NCBI GenBank assembly: GCA_013151415.1 | Contig: JAADII010000076.1 | Location: 1 to 35,271, forward strand | Origin: Chloroflexota bacterium | GTDB taxonomy: Bacteria > Chloroflexota > Anaerolineae > J102 | Direction: 5' to 3' | Length of the DNA stretch: 35,271 nt | Shown here: piece after piece, positions 23,742 to 31,732 of the stretch | How positions within the stretch are numbered: position 1 is the first letter of the stretch | Layout of the letters: every line of letters starts with the position of its first letter | Notes under the pieces: generated by a model | Database searches by the model: none | The model's input: the letters and a program-made list of their open reading frames with translations, nothing else | Told to the model about the DNA's origin: nothing | Made by a program: the position numbers and the translations under genes

Positions 23742-24140
23742 ATGAGTTGCACACTCTCCTTTTTCGATAAGGTCTATCTCCTGGTGCAGCAGATCCCCCG
23801 CGGCAAAGTGGCTTATTATGGTCAGATTGCCGAAATGTTGGGCGAGCCGCGAGCCGCGCGTACGGTGGGCTGGGCCTTGGCCTCGCTCAGCTCCGAAAAG
23901 GCGCACATTGTGCCCTGGCATCGGGTCATCAACAAAGCGGGGCGATGCTCTATCCGGCATCTCGAACATTCAGCGGCCGAGCAACAGGCCTTGCTCGAGG
24001 CTGAAGGCGTAAAATTCGATGAGCGCGGCTATGTTGATTGGAGCATTTACGGTTGGTCGGGTCTCGCTCCTCATGAAGTTCGCGCTTTGTTCCAGCATCT
24101 TCAACCCATTTCTTCTCATCGCTCCTTGGAATCATTATGA
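23742..24140 (+). CDS. Alkyltransferase-like DNA-binding protein (ATL)
   Basis: The 132-residue protein has the fold and DNA-binding helix of O6-alkylguanine-DNA alkyltransferase (IPRGKVAYYGQIAEMLG, ARTVGWALA), but the acceptor motif PCHRV is PWHRV: the reactive Cys is Trp. This is the defining change of ATL proteins, which bind O6-alkylguanine without repairing it and are known to hand lesions to nucleotide excision repair. The N-terminal domain of full-length alkyltransferases is absent. It lies four bases after mobA, and its stop overlaps the start of the penicillin-acylase gene (ATGA, 24137-24140). Confidence 0.88.
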   Translation: MSCTLSFFDKVYLLVQQIPRGKVAYYGQIAEMLGEPRAARTVGWALASLSSEKAHIVPWHRVINKAGRCSIRHLEHSAAEQQALLEAEGVKFDERGYVDWSIYGWSGLAPHEVRALFQHLQPISSHRSLESL

Positions 24141-26563
24141 AAAAGGTTTTCATTGTTTCTCTCGCCGCGCTTGTGGCGCTGGCTCTCATCGTTGGTTTTT
24201 GGGCGCGATGGCAGGTTACACTGGCCTGGCCCCAGGTGGATGGCCAGTTGCAACTCGCCGGCCTTCAAGATGAGGTGACCGTTATTCGCGATAAGCGAGG
24301 CGTTCCTCATATCTACGCCTCAAATGCTCACGATTTGTTCATGGCTCAGGGGTTTATCCATGCACAAGACCGTTTTTGGCAGATGGAGTTTTGGCGACGC
24401 ATCGGCATGGGGCGCTTATCCGAGCTTTTCGGCCCGGCCAGCCTGGAACAAGATCGATTTCTGCGCACTCTGGGCCTTGTTCCTGTAGCGCAAATGACCT
24501 TCGACGCCCTGGATGCAGACACCAAAGCCGCCCTAGAAGCCTACGCCGGGGGCGTCAACGCCTATATCGAACAAAACTCAGACCGATTGCCCCTTGAGTT
24601 CCGCGTCCTTGGTCTGACTGGCGTGAATTTCACGCCCGAACCATGGACCCCCATCAACACCCTCACCTGGCTCACTTTGATGTCGTTCGAGCTGGGCGGC
24701 AATTATCGCGGCGAGTTGCGTCGCGCTCAGTTGATGGACCGTTTTGGCGAAACCTGGATGCGCGAGCTCATGGATATTCCGTATGATCAGGAGCGCCCGA
24801 GCATCGTTTCTCAAGACATCGACTGGCGAAAACTCAACTTGGATGCGGCGATCTCCGCCTCAGCGAGCCTGTCGCTCGCCTCAGGCGAAGGAATTGGCAG
24901 CAACAATTGGGTGGTTTCAGGCGATCTCACCGACACAGGCGCTCCCATCCTGGCCAATGATCCCCATCTTTCCATTCAAATGCCTTCGATATGGTATGAA
25001 AACGGCCTGCATTGTCAGCCGGTTGGGGCCGATTGTCCTTACAATGTGGTCGGTTTTTCCTTTGCGTCCGCGCCCGGCGTCATTATCGGACACAATGACG
25101 CCATCGCCTGGGGCGTGACCAATGTTGGCCCGGATGTGCAAGACCTTTATGTGGAAAAACTGAATCCCGAAAACCCCAATCAATATCTTGTCAATGGCGA
25201 ATGGCGAGATATCATGTGGCGGGAGGAGTTGATTTACGTGGCGGGCCAGGAGGAGCCAGAGCGCCTCATTGTGCGCGAAACGCGCCATGGCCCCATTATC
25301 AACGATCTCGCTCCCGGTTCGGCCAGCGACTGGACATATGGTTGGCAACCATTGGCTTTGCAATGGACGGCTTTGGGCGTCAATCGCGTGGCTCAGAGCG
25401 TGCTGCTCTTGAACCAGGCTCGCGACTGGGAGAGTTTTCGCCGCGCGCTCACCTATTGGGATGCGCCTTCGCAAAATTTCATTTACGCCGATCGAGAAGG
25501 CAATATTGGCTATCAGATGCCCGGCCTTATTCCCCTTCGCGTGCAGGGCGATGGCGGTTTGCCCGTTCCTGGTTGGAACGATGACTACGCCTGGACGGGT
25601 TTTATCCCCTTTGATGAATTGCCCCGCACCTTCAATCCGCCGGAGGGTTACATTGTTACGGCCAACAATCAGGTTGTAGGGCCGGATTATCCCTATCTCA
25701 TTAGCAAGGAATGGGCGCCGGGATATCGCGCACAACGTATTGTCGATCTCATCGAATCAGCCGATGTGTTGTCGGTGGAGACCATGAAACAAATTCAAGG
25801 CGACAACGCGAATTTGGTGGCCGGAGAGGTGATTCCATATTTGCGCGACGCGCCTCTTGAACGACCTGATGTGGCCGCGCAGCGCGACAAACTGCTTGCC
25901 TGGGACTTGCAGCAAGACCCGGATAGCGCCGAAGCCGCCTTTTATGAGGCGTTTTACTACCATCTCATTCCTCTCATCCTGGAAGATGAATTGGGTGATC
26001 TCACGCCAGGATACGGCTCGTCCAGTAAACGCTTTTTGGTGGATATCATCGATAAGCCCGAGTCCCATTGGTGGGACGATGTAAGCACGCCTCAACGGGA
26101 GACGCGCGACCAGATTTTGGCCAAGGCGTTGGGCGCGGCTTACGATGATTTGAGCGAGCGCTTGGGACCTGATCCCGAAAAATGGCGTTGGGGCGATTTG
26201 CATACGGCCACTTTTCGCAACCAGACGCTTGGTCAATCGGGCATTGCCCCCATCGAGGCCATATTCAATCGCGGACCTCAAGAGGTGGGCGGCGGCAATG
26301 CCATTGTCAATGCCACGGCCTGGGGAGGCAAGGAGCCCAATCCTTTTGAGGTGGTGTGGTTGCCTTCGCTGCGCATGATTGTAGACATGGCCGATCTGAG
26401 TCGCTCGTTGGCCATCAACACCACAGGACAGTCGGGCCATCCTTATCATCCTCATTACGACGATCAGATCGAAATGTGGGCTGCGGTTCAATACGCGCCT
26501 ATGCTTTGGCGTCGCGATCAGGTGGAGGCCGACGCGGAAGGAACGCTCATCCTGACCCCTTAA
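24137..26563 (+). CDS. Penicillin acylase family N-terminal nucleophile amidohydrolase
   Basis: The 808-residue precursor begins with a membrane or signal helix (about 4-24). The family N-terminal block is clear (VTVIRDKRGVPHIYA, AQGFIHAQDRFWQMEFWRR). Ser255 in GIGSNNWVVSG is the expected nucleophile: the precursor cuts itself before this residue to give alpha and beta chains. Downstream blocks also fit (ILANDPHLSIQMPSIWYE, GHNDAIAWGVTNV). Members hydrolyse acyl-amide bonds, including penicillins and acyl-homoserine lactones; the substrate here cannot be told. Length fits the family. Its start overlaps the ATL stop by four bases. Confidence 0.92.
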   Translation: MKKVFIVSLAALVALALIVGFWARWQVTLAWPQVDGQLQLAGLQDEVTVIRDKRGVPHIYASNAHDLFMAQGFIHAQDRFWQMEFWRRIGMGRLSELFGPASLEQDRFLRTLGLVPVAQMTFDALDADTKAALEAYAGGVNAYIEQNSDRLPLEFRVLGLTGVNFTPEPWTPINTLTWLTLMSFELGGNYRGELRRAQLMDRFGETWMRELMDIPYDQERPSIVSQDIDWRKLNLDAAISASASLSLASGEGIGSNNWVVSGDLTDTGAPILANDPHLSIQMPSIWYENGLHCQPVGADCPYNVVGFSFASAPGVIIGHNDAIAWGVTNVGPDVQDLYVEKLNPENPNQYLVNGEWRDIMWREELIYVAGQEEPERLIVRETRHGPIINDLAPGSASDWTYGWQPLALQWTALGVNRVAQSVLLLNQARDWESFRRALTYWDAPSQNFIYADREGNIGYQMPGLIPLRVQGDGGLPVPGWNDDYAWTGFIPFDELPRTFNPPEGYIVTANNQVVGPDYPYLISKEWAPGYRAQRIVDLIESADVLSVETMKQIQGDNANLVAGEVIPYLRDAPLERPDVAAQRDKLLAWDLQQDPDSAEAAFYEAFYYHLIPLILEDELGDLTPGYGSSSKRFLVDIIDKPESHWWDDVSTPQRETRDQILAKALGAAYDDLSERLGPDPEKWRWGDLHTATFRNQTLGQSGIAPIEAIFNRGPQEVGGGNAIVNATAWGGKEPNPFEVVWLPSLRMIVDMADLSRSLAINTTGQSGHPYHPHYDDQIEMWAAVQYAPMLWRRDQVEADAEGTLILTP

Positions 26564-26712
26564 CGCTCCTTGTATGCATTGAGTCGAGCGCGCTGTTTCT
26601 TTCTGAGCTTACTCCCCAAATGGCCAGTTGTATCGTGAGGAAATCCGCGCTAGACTTGTAATGTCTCTGCTGTTTTTCTCGATTCATTGTTTCGTTTCCA
26701 GGAGGAAGCATC

Positions 26713-27267
26713 ATGTCTCTTATCGATCGCATGATCCGCGCGGCAAAATTGGACGTCGAATTGTATGAGGAGGTGGAGGCCGATGAAAGTCTTAACGGTG
26801 AAGCCTTGATGGCCGTGGTGGTCGTATCGTTGGCGGGCGGCGTTGGCAGCCTCATTGGCGGGCTGGGCCAGGGCATTGGCTCGGCTCTGACTGGATTGGT
26901 TTTTGGCGTCATCGTCGCTCTTCTTGGTTATTTTGTTTGGGCGGCCATCACCACCTTTGTAGGAACAAGGTTGTTTGGCGGCACATCCGATTTTGGCGAG
27001 GTGAGGCGCGTGCTGGGCTATGCTTATGCGCCCAATGCGCTGGGCGTTTTCAGCTTCATTCCTATGGTCGGCGGCATTCTCGTCATGGTCGGAAGCATTT
27101 GGGCTTTGGTGGCGGGGGTGGTGGCCATCCGCCAAGCCATGGATTTCGACACGACCAAAGCCATTCTCACCGTGGTCATTGGCTGGATCGTTCTTTTCAT
27201 TTTGAGCGCTCTATTCGCGGCCGTGGGTTTAGGCGCTGCCATGTTGGGCGGCGCGATGGGCGGTTGA
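26713..27267 (+). CDS. Yip1-family integral membrane protein
   Basis: This 184-residue protein has about four to five hydrophobic helices (about 35-60, 62-85, 110-145, 155-180) and the family marker region FGEVRRVLGYAYAPNALGVF before the third. Bacterial Yip1 proteins are of unknown function. AGGAGG at 26700-26705 is seven bases from ATG 26713. A possible weak promoter is TTGTAT (26628-26633), 17 bases, TAGACT (26651-26656). A terminator follows the gene. Confidence 0.8.
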   Translation: MSLIDRMIRAAKLDVELYEEVEADESLNGEALMAVVVVSLAGGVGSLIGGLGQGIGSALTGLVFGVIVALLGYFVWAAITTFVGTRLFGGTSDFGEVRRVLGYAYAPNALGVFSFIPMVGGILVMVGSIWALVAGVVAIRQAMDFDTTKAILTVVIGWIVLFILSALFAAVGLGAAMLGGAMGG

Positions 27268-27291
27268 ATCGAATCTGTTGGACGCTCATTG

Positions 27292-27324
27292 AACGACGGG
27301 GGCGTTTTAACCCCCCGTCGTTTT
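27292..27324 (+). terminator. Intrinsic terminator between convergent genes
   Basis: AACGACGGGGG (27292-27302) pairs with CCCCCGTCGTT (27312-27322) around a nine-base loop, followed by TTTT. It serves the Yip1 gene; the minus-strand ATPase gene ends at 27342, just beyond. Confidence 0.85.
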
Positions 27325-27341
27325 CTATGTTGAGTTCGGTT

Positions 27342-30176
27342 TCAAGATGAATCAAACCAGCGCCGGATCAACTCCACCTGAAAGCGATAGCCCGTCCCAT
27401 CCTGCTCGATGAGATCGCGCAACTGCAATTGCGCCAACGTTTCGTCCAGCGCGTCGCCAACCAGCGCGGCCAAACGGCCTCTCTCGATCACCGCATTTTT
27501 CCCTTGCGCGGCCATGAAACGGAGGATAATCCGACCATTTCCCCCCACTTGATTGCGCTCGATGTCTTCGAAGAATAGGCGGCCCACATCCAACGCGCGC
27601 GCGGCCGCCTCTTCCACATCGGCCACCGTGGCCATGCGACGCTGCGATAAGGGTTGACGATTTTTCACGATCACCAGTTCATGGCAAAGCAATTGAATTA
27701 GATGAGGATGGCCGCGAGTCAGGGCCAGAATGTGCTCGACAGCGGCCGGCTCATAATGCAGCGCGAAACGGGGCGTGGGCCGTTCGATCAGCTGCCGCGC
27801 CGAAAGCTCGTCCAGATAGCCGATTTTGATGGTTTGCATATTGATGAGATAACTGGCCCAATAGGAAGGGAATTCTAAGAGCATATGCGAGCTGGTGAGC
27901 AGCACTCGAAATCGGGGTCGGTGTTGAATAATATGGCGGAAAAAGCTCAAGACATCCATCTCGTCATAACGACCGCGAGCCATGCCCTGTTGCAAAGTCT
28001 CCATCTCATCGAACGCGATCAGCGCCACGCGATGGCCAGTGACATCCATCAGCGTCTCCACGTCGTCCAGCCATTCATCCAAGGCCGAAAAAGGGCTGCT
28101 GACCAGCGTCCGCCGATCCAGCAAAGGCAACTGCAAGGCCCGATACCGTTTGGCCGAACGAGCCATCTGGCGCACCGTGCCGTAAAGAAAATCGACATAA
28201 TCGCTGGCCAAAGAGACGCCTTGCCCATCCACAAACATGGGCGCAATCTCGCTGACGAACATCCGCCCCAGGTTGCGCAAGAGCGAGGTCTTGCCCATGC
28301 GACGCTGGCCGTAGAGCAACAACGGCGGCCGACGAGCGTCCAACAAATGCTGCTCGATGCGAGCGATGATGTCTTGTCGTCCCACAAAAATGGCTTGCTC
28401 TTCGCTGATGGGCGCGCCGAAAATGTAGGGATTGTCGATTTCCCCGCTCTCTTCGAGCTCGGTCATGAGCGTTTCCAGGTGGGTTTCGGCGATATCTAGC
28501 CACCGCCGCGCGGCGGGATAGAAGCGCGATGCATGCTCTTCGCGACTGAGCGCCAAATCATGGGTGAACTGCTCCCATTGTGCAACCACCCCTTCCAAGG
28601 CCAAACGACGATGATAGCGCGTGACTTGGCGCAACGATGCGTCGATGTCGCGACTAAAGCGGGCGAAACGGTGTAGAATGGGACTGGTCGGCGCATCCAG
28701 ATCGCTCTCTCTCAGTTGCAAATTGCGCAGGTCGTCGATGCTCGCGCACGCCTCCAGGCGTCGAGCTGTCAGCTCAATGCGCGCGCAGGCCACGACCCAT
28801 CGTTGAGGGCTTTCCATGAGATAAGCGAATGCGGCTTCGGTTTCTTGGGGGCGTTGCTGATAGGCCAGCACCAAATGAGCGCATAGGCCGCTCATACGCA
28901 GGCGTTGTTGTTCATCCCAAAAAGGGGTGCAGCGATGCAGAAGCAAGGGTTCGGCTGGCGGTCGTTCCAGGTCGAATTGATAGAGAAGGTAATCCCAAAT
29001 GCGTTGAAAAGGCCATGTGAGCCAGGGCCGCCACACGGCCAGAGACGCGCCCAGCCCAATGATCAGCAGACTCGTGACTAAATTGGGCCAAAAATCGTAG
29101 AGTGTGATGAGGCTGCGGAGCGCAAGATGGACGCCTGCGGCCGCGATGACCCCGGCGGCCGCGCCAGCCCATCTTCCGGCCAGTCTATCCAACAAAGCGA
29201 AGGCCAGGGCAAATAGGCCCGCGTACAAGGCCACCATAATCACGCCGATATGGACGAAAAAAGCCGCGCCGCCGGTGATCTCCCACACACCCAAACCCAA
29301 AGGCCATTCCACCAGAATGTAGTCAATGGTGGCGGAATGCAGCACAAACACCAGGATGAGCCCATAGATCACACCCACCAGGCAACCCAACGCCACCCCA
29401 AGACGCCAACGGTTGGTGCGCCAGGTGATAACCACGGTAAAGATGATCGTCATGGCCGCAGCAATGGCCAAAGTGCTGCTCAAATAAGGATAACGACCAA
29501 AGCTCACGCTCAGCCCTTGCTGTTGTTCGCGCGCCACCACAACGGCCACGAGAATGAATAAAGCGATGACCACGATCACACTGAGCGCAGCGCTGAACAA
29601 GATTCGTCCCGTTTGTCGCAGCCATGAGGGCAATGACTCGCGTCGTCGGGGCAAATACAACAGTGCGTAAGCGGACGCGGCGCTGATGAGGCCGAAAATC
29701 ACGCCCCATCCCGGGCCTAAAACAAAATGCGGGGCCATGCCATTGGCCGCGGACGCCCAAATGGAGGCCCCCAACCCCATGCTCACGCCCCCCACCCAGC
29801 CGGTTACTATTCCCAGCAGCCAACTCACGGCCAGACTAAGCAGCCCTCCCAACACCAAACCCAGGCTCGCGCCAAACGCGGCGCCAAACGCGATCGCATT
29901 CGCAGGCGCGCCCGCCAACCAGGAAATAAGCCCCACCACAACGGCCACTCCCGCGAGCCAGATAAACATCGATTGCATCCCAAGCTGGCGAATGGCGGGA
30001 TCGCGCCATCTGCTCAGCGGCAGCTCGGCCAGCGCGAAACCTGGCGCCAGTTCGGGTGCAAGGCGACGCACATGACTGCGCCAGGCCGTAGGATGAAAAA
30101 ACAGCCAGGCGAACAATTGCGCGCTGCCCGCCAGCAACCCAGGTCGGGGTTTGGGCGCGTGGGTGTAGGTGGACAT
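27342..30176 (-). CDS. Polytopic membrane protein with AAA/STAND-type ATPase domain
   Basis: About ten membrane helices fill residues 50-410, for example LFSAALSVIVVIALFILVAV and VHIGVIMVALYAGLFALAFA. A cytoplasmic helical segment follows. The ATPase starts at GRQDIIARIEQHLLDARR, with Walker A LLLYGQRRMGKTSLL near 625 and Walker B ALIAFDEMETLQQ near 722, then the block RGHPHLIQLLCHELV and a winged-helix-like end (LAALVGDALDETLAQLQLRD). The ATPase resembles the archaeal-type AAA ATPase family and STAND signalling NTPases; the exact role is unknown. ATG 30176 is chosen; the open frame can also begin at TTG 30185, which overlaps the upstream stop. It is translated with the solute-binding lipoprotein gene, an unusual pair. 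Confidence 0.75.
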   Translation of the reverse strand: MSTYTHAPKPRPGLLAGSAQLFAWLFFHPTAWRSHVRRLAPELAPGFALAELPLSRWRDPAIRQLGMQSMFIWLAGVAVVVGLISWLAGAPANAIAFGAAFGASLGLVLGGLLSLAVSWLLGIVTGWVGGVSMGLGASIWASAANGMAPHFVLGPGWGVIFGLISAASAYALLYLPRRRESLPSWLRQTGRILFSAALSVIVVIALFILVAVVVAREQQQGLSVSFGRYPYLSSTLAIAAAMTIIFTVVITWRTNRWRLGVALGCLVGVIYGLILVFVLHSATIDYILVEWPLGLGVWEITGGAAFFVHIGVIMVALYAGLFALAFALLDRLAGRWAGAAAGVIAAAGVHLALRSLITLYDFWPNLVTSLLIIGLGASLAVWRPWLTWPFQRIWDYLLYQFDLERPPAEPLLLHRCTPFWDEQQRLRMSGLCAHLVLAYQQRPQETEAAFAYLMESPQRWVVACARIELTARRLEACASIDDLRNLQLRESDLDAPTSPILHRFARFSRDIDASLRQVTRYHRRLALEGVVAQWEQFTHDLALSREEHASRFYPAARRWLDIAETHLETLMTELEESGEIDNPYIFGAPISEEQAIFVGRQDIIARIEQHLLDARRPPLLLYGQRRMGKTSLLRNLGRMFVSEIAPMFVDGQGVSLASDYVDFLYGTVRQMARSAKRYRALQLPLLDRRTLVSSPFSALDEWLDDVETLMDVTGHRVALIAFDEMETLQQGMARGRYDEMDVLSFFRHIIQHRPRFRVLLTSSHMLLEFPSYWASYLINMQTIKIGYLDELSARQLIERPTPRFALHYEPAAVEHILALTRGHPHLIQLLCHELVIVKNRQPLSQRRMATVADVEEAAARALDVGRLFFEDIERNQVGGNGRIILRFMAAQGKNAVIERGRLAALVGDALDETLAQLQLRDLIEQDGTGYRFQVELIRRWFDSS

Positions 30177-30181
30177 AAGGA

Positions 30182-31603
30182 TCAATCGTCAATTTTCAAA
30201 GTTTGATCCAATTCCGCTTGCATTTGCTCGATGGCGGCCTCCGCAGCCTCTTGGGGAGACGATTCACCCGCTTCGACGCGCCGCATATGCGTCCACATGA
30301 TCTCTTCGTAGCGACCGAAATCCTCATGAACGGGCTTCAGGCGCACTGAAGAGGCGATGCTTTCGCCAAAGCGTAAAATGTCTTGCTCGAGATAGGCCGT
30401 GGCCTGAGCCGCCGAGTAAGCGTCGGGCGATAACACGGTTAGATAAAGATTATCGGTGACATGGGCCAGTTGAATATCGGGCGCTGTGACGCGGGCCAGG
30501 ATGCGACAAGAGACCTTTTTGGCGCTCTGCGGACGGCTGGCCGAGAGCGCATAGGAGCGCGTCTCTCCCCAGGCGAACCCGGGAACGCCTCGTTGGCCGC
30601 CGGGCAGAAGCGCGTATCCGGCCATCTCTTCCAGATATTGTTTATCTGAGCCAACCATGTAATAGCCTTGCCAGCGTTTCCAGTTCCAAAGGGGCGCATC
30701 CCAGAAGAGGGCCAGTCCGTGCGAGACCACATCGTGCCAAACGCTGGTCCCCATAGCCCGATTCCAGGACGCGTCGGCTGCTTTGGCCGGCAGAATTTTT
30801 TCTTCGCGCAGACGTTGGGCAAAAGCATAGGCTTGCACCAAGGCGGATCGGGTGAGGATCAGTTTGTTCGGACGGTTTGGATCGGTGACGACGCCGCCAA
30901 ACGCGGCGTAATGATTCAAGATGGAGACCGGTCTTGTCTCGCGCCAGTAGCCGAAGCCGGGTTTTACGACGCCCTGCTCGACAGCCTGGCCAGCAACGAT
31001 GGCTATGTCTTCCAGGCTAAATTCTCCATTTTCAATGCGTCGGGGCAACGATTCGATTTCAGCCTCGCTCCAACCCAGCTCGCGCAATGTGTGTTTGTTG
31101 AAAAAGAGCAAATGGACGCCCAATTCATGAGGAACGCCCCAGCGTTGTTCGCGGCGGGTTACAGCGGGCCACAGGCTCTGGCGCACCCCATCGAATTCAG
31201 AACGCTCTTCCAAACAGGAATCGAGGGGTTCGAGACGGCCTTTATCGACCCATTCGGGCAGGACAGCCATATCCAGCGACACGATATCGGGTGGTCGGCC
31301 GTCGGCATTGGCCACTTCCCACAACGAAGCGTAACTCCCCGCGCCAATGTGAAACATCATGGCCTGCGCGGGGATGTCGAAAGCGGCGTCCCGGGCAATA
31401 GCCGTTGTAACCGCATCCGCGCGCTGATGGTCTTGCATGTTTCCACGCGCCCACACCACCATGCCCTTTTCCTGGGCCTCCCGCGCCTCGCCAATGGCCG
31501 AACTGACGATAATGGTCTGATCCGCACAGGCGTTAAGCAAGAGTAGTAGGAGCAGGGCCGCCGGCGGAAGGAGCCGACGATAATCGGAGAATGAAGGAAA
31601 CAA
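30182..31603 (-). CDS. Extracellular solute-binding lipoprotein (ABC sugar-type), orphan
   Basis: The 473-residue protein has a lipoprotein signal (lipobox LNAC, Cys26) and the look of a family 1 extracellular solute-binding protein: VVWARGNMQDHQRADAV near the start, PPDIVSLDMAVLPEWVDKG, then ELGVHLLFFNKHTLRELGW and a late ALLPGGQRGVPGFAWG. These proteins normally feed an ABC permease, but no permease or transport ATPase gene is near; a membrane AAA/STAND protein follows within a few bases. The start codon is TTG at 31603; no ATG lies ahead of the signal sequence. AAGGGGG lies about twelve bases upstream. The start codon sits in an inverted repeat (31590-31632), suggesting translational control. 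Confidence 0.75.
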   Translation of the reverse strand: MFPSFSDYRRLLPPAALLLLLLLNACADQTIIVSSAIGEAREAQEKGMVVWARGNMQDHQRADAVTTAIARDAAFDIPAQAMMFHIGAGSYASLWEVANADGRPPDIVSLDMAVLPEWVDKGRLEPLDSCLEERSEFDGVRQSLWPAVTRREQRWGVPHELGVHLLFFNKHTLRELGWSEAEIESLPRRIENGEFSLEDIAIVAGQAVEQGVVKPGFGYWRETRPVSILNHYAAFGGVVTDPNRPNKLILTRSALVQAYAFAQRLREEKILPAKAADASWNRAMGTSVWHDVVSHGLALFWDAPLWNWKRWQGYYMVGSDKQYLEEMAGYALLPGGQRGVPGFAWGETRSYALSASRPQSAKKVSCRILARVTAPDIQLAHVTDNLYLTVLSPDAYSAAQATAYLEQDILRFGESIASSVRLKPVHEDFGRYEEIMWTHMRRVEAGESSPQEAAEAAIEQMQAELDQTLKIDD

Positions 31604-31660
31604 GATCGGATAACCCCCTTGCTTCCTTCATTATAGCGCAGGATCACGGGGTGCGCTATA
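31590..31660 (-). promoter_or_regulatory. Promoter region of the binding-protein gene with two inverted repeats
   Basis: On the minus strand TATAAT (31635-31630) is the -10. An 8-bp inverted repeat TATAGCGC/GCGCTATA (31632-31639, 31653-31660) covers it and may be an operator. A second, 15-bp repeat (31618-31632 with 31590-31604; one G-U pair) spans from the -10 edge to the TTG start codon. The predicted transcript begins near 31623, so only the inner part of that stem may form in RNA. Confidence 0.5.
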
Positions 31661-31664
31661 GGGT

Positions 31665-31727
31665 TTGAAAAGGACGATGGGGCGATAGGGCGATGAGGCC
31701 ATAGCCTGAGCCTGAACCCCATCGTCC
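31665..31727 (-). terminator. Possible terminator after the FG-GAP gene
   Basis: On the minus strand GGACGATGGGG pairs with CCCCATCGTCC (11 bp; 31717-31727 with 31672-31682) and is followed by TTTTC. The 34-base loop contains tandem octamers of the type GGGCGATA. The long loop and short T-run make it a weak candidate. Confidence 0.4.
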
Positions 31728-31732
31728 GTCGC

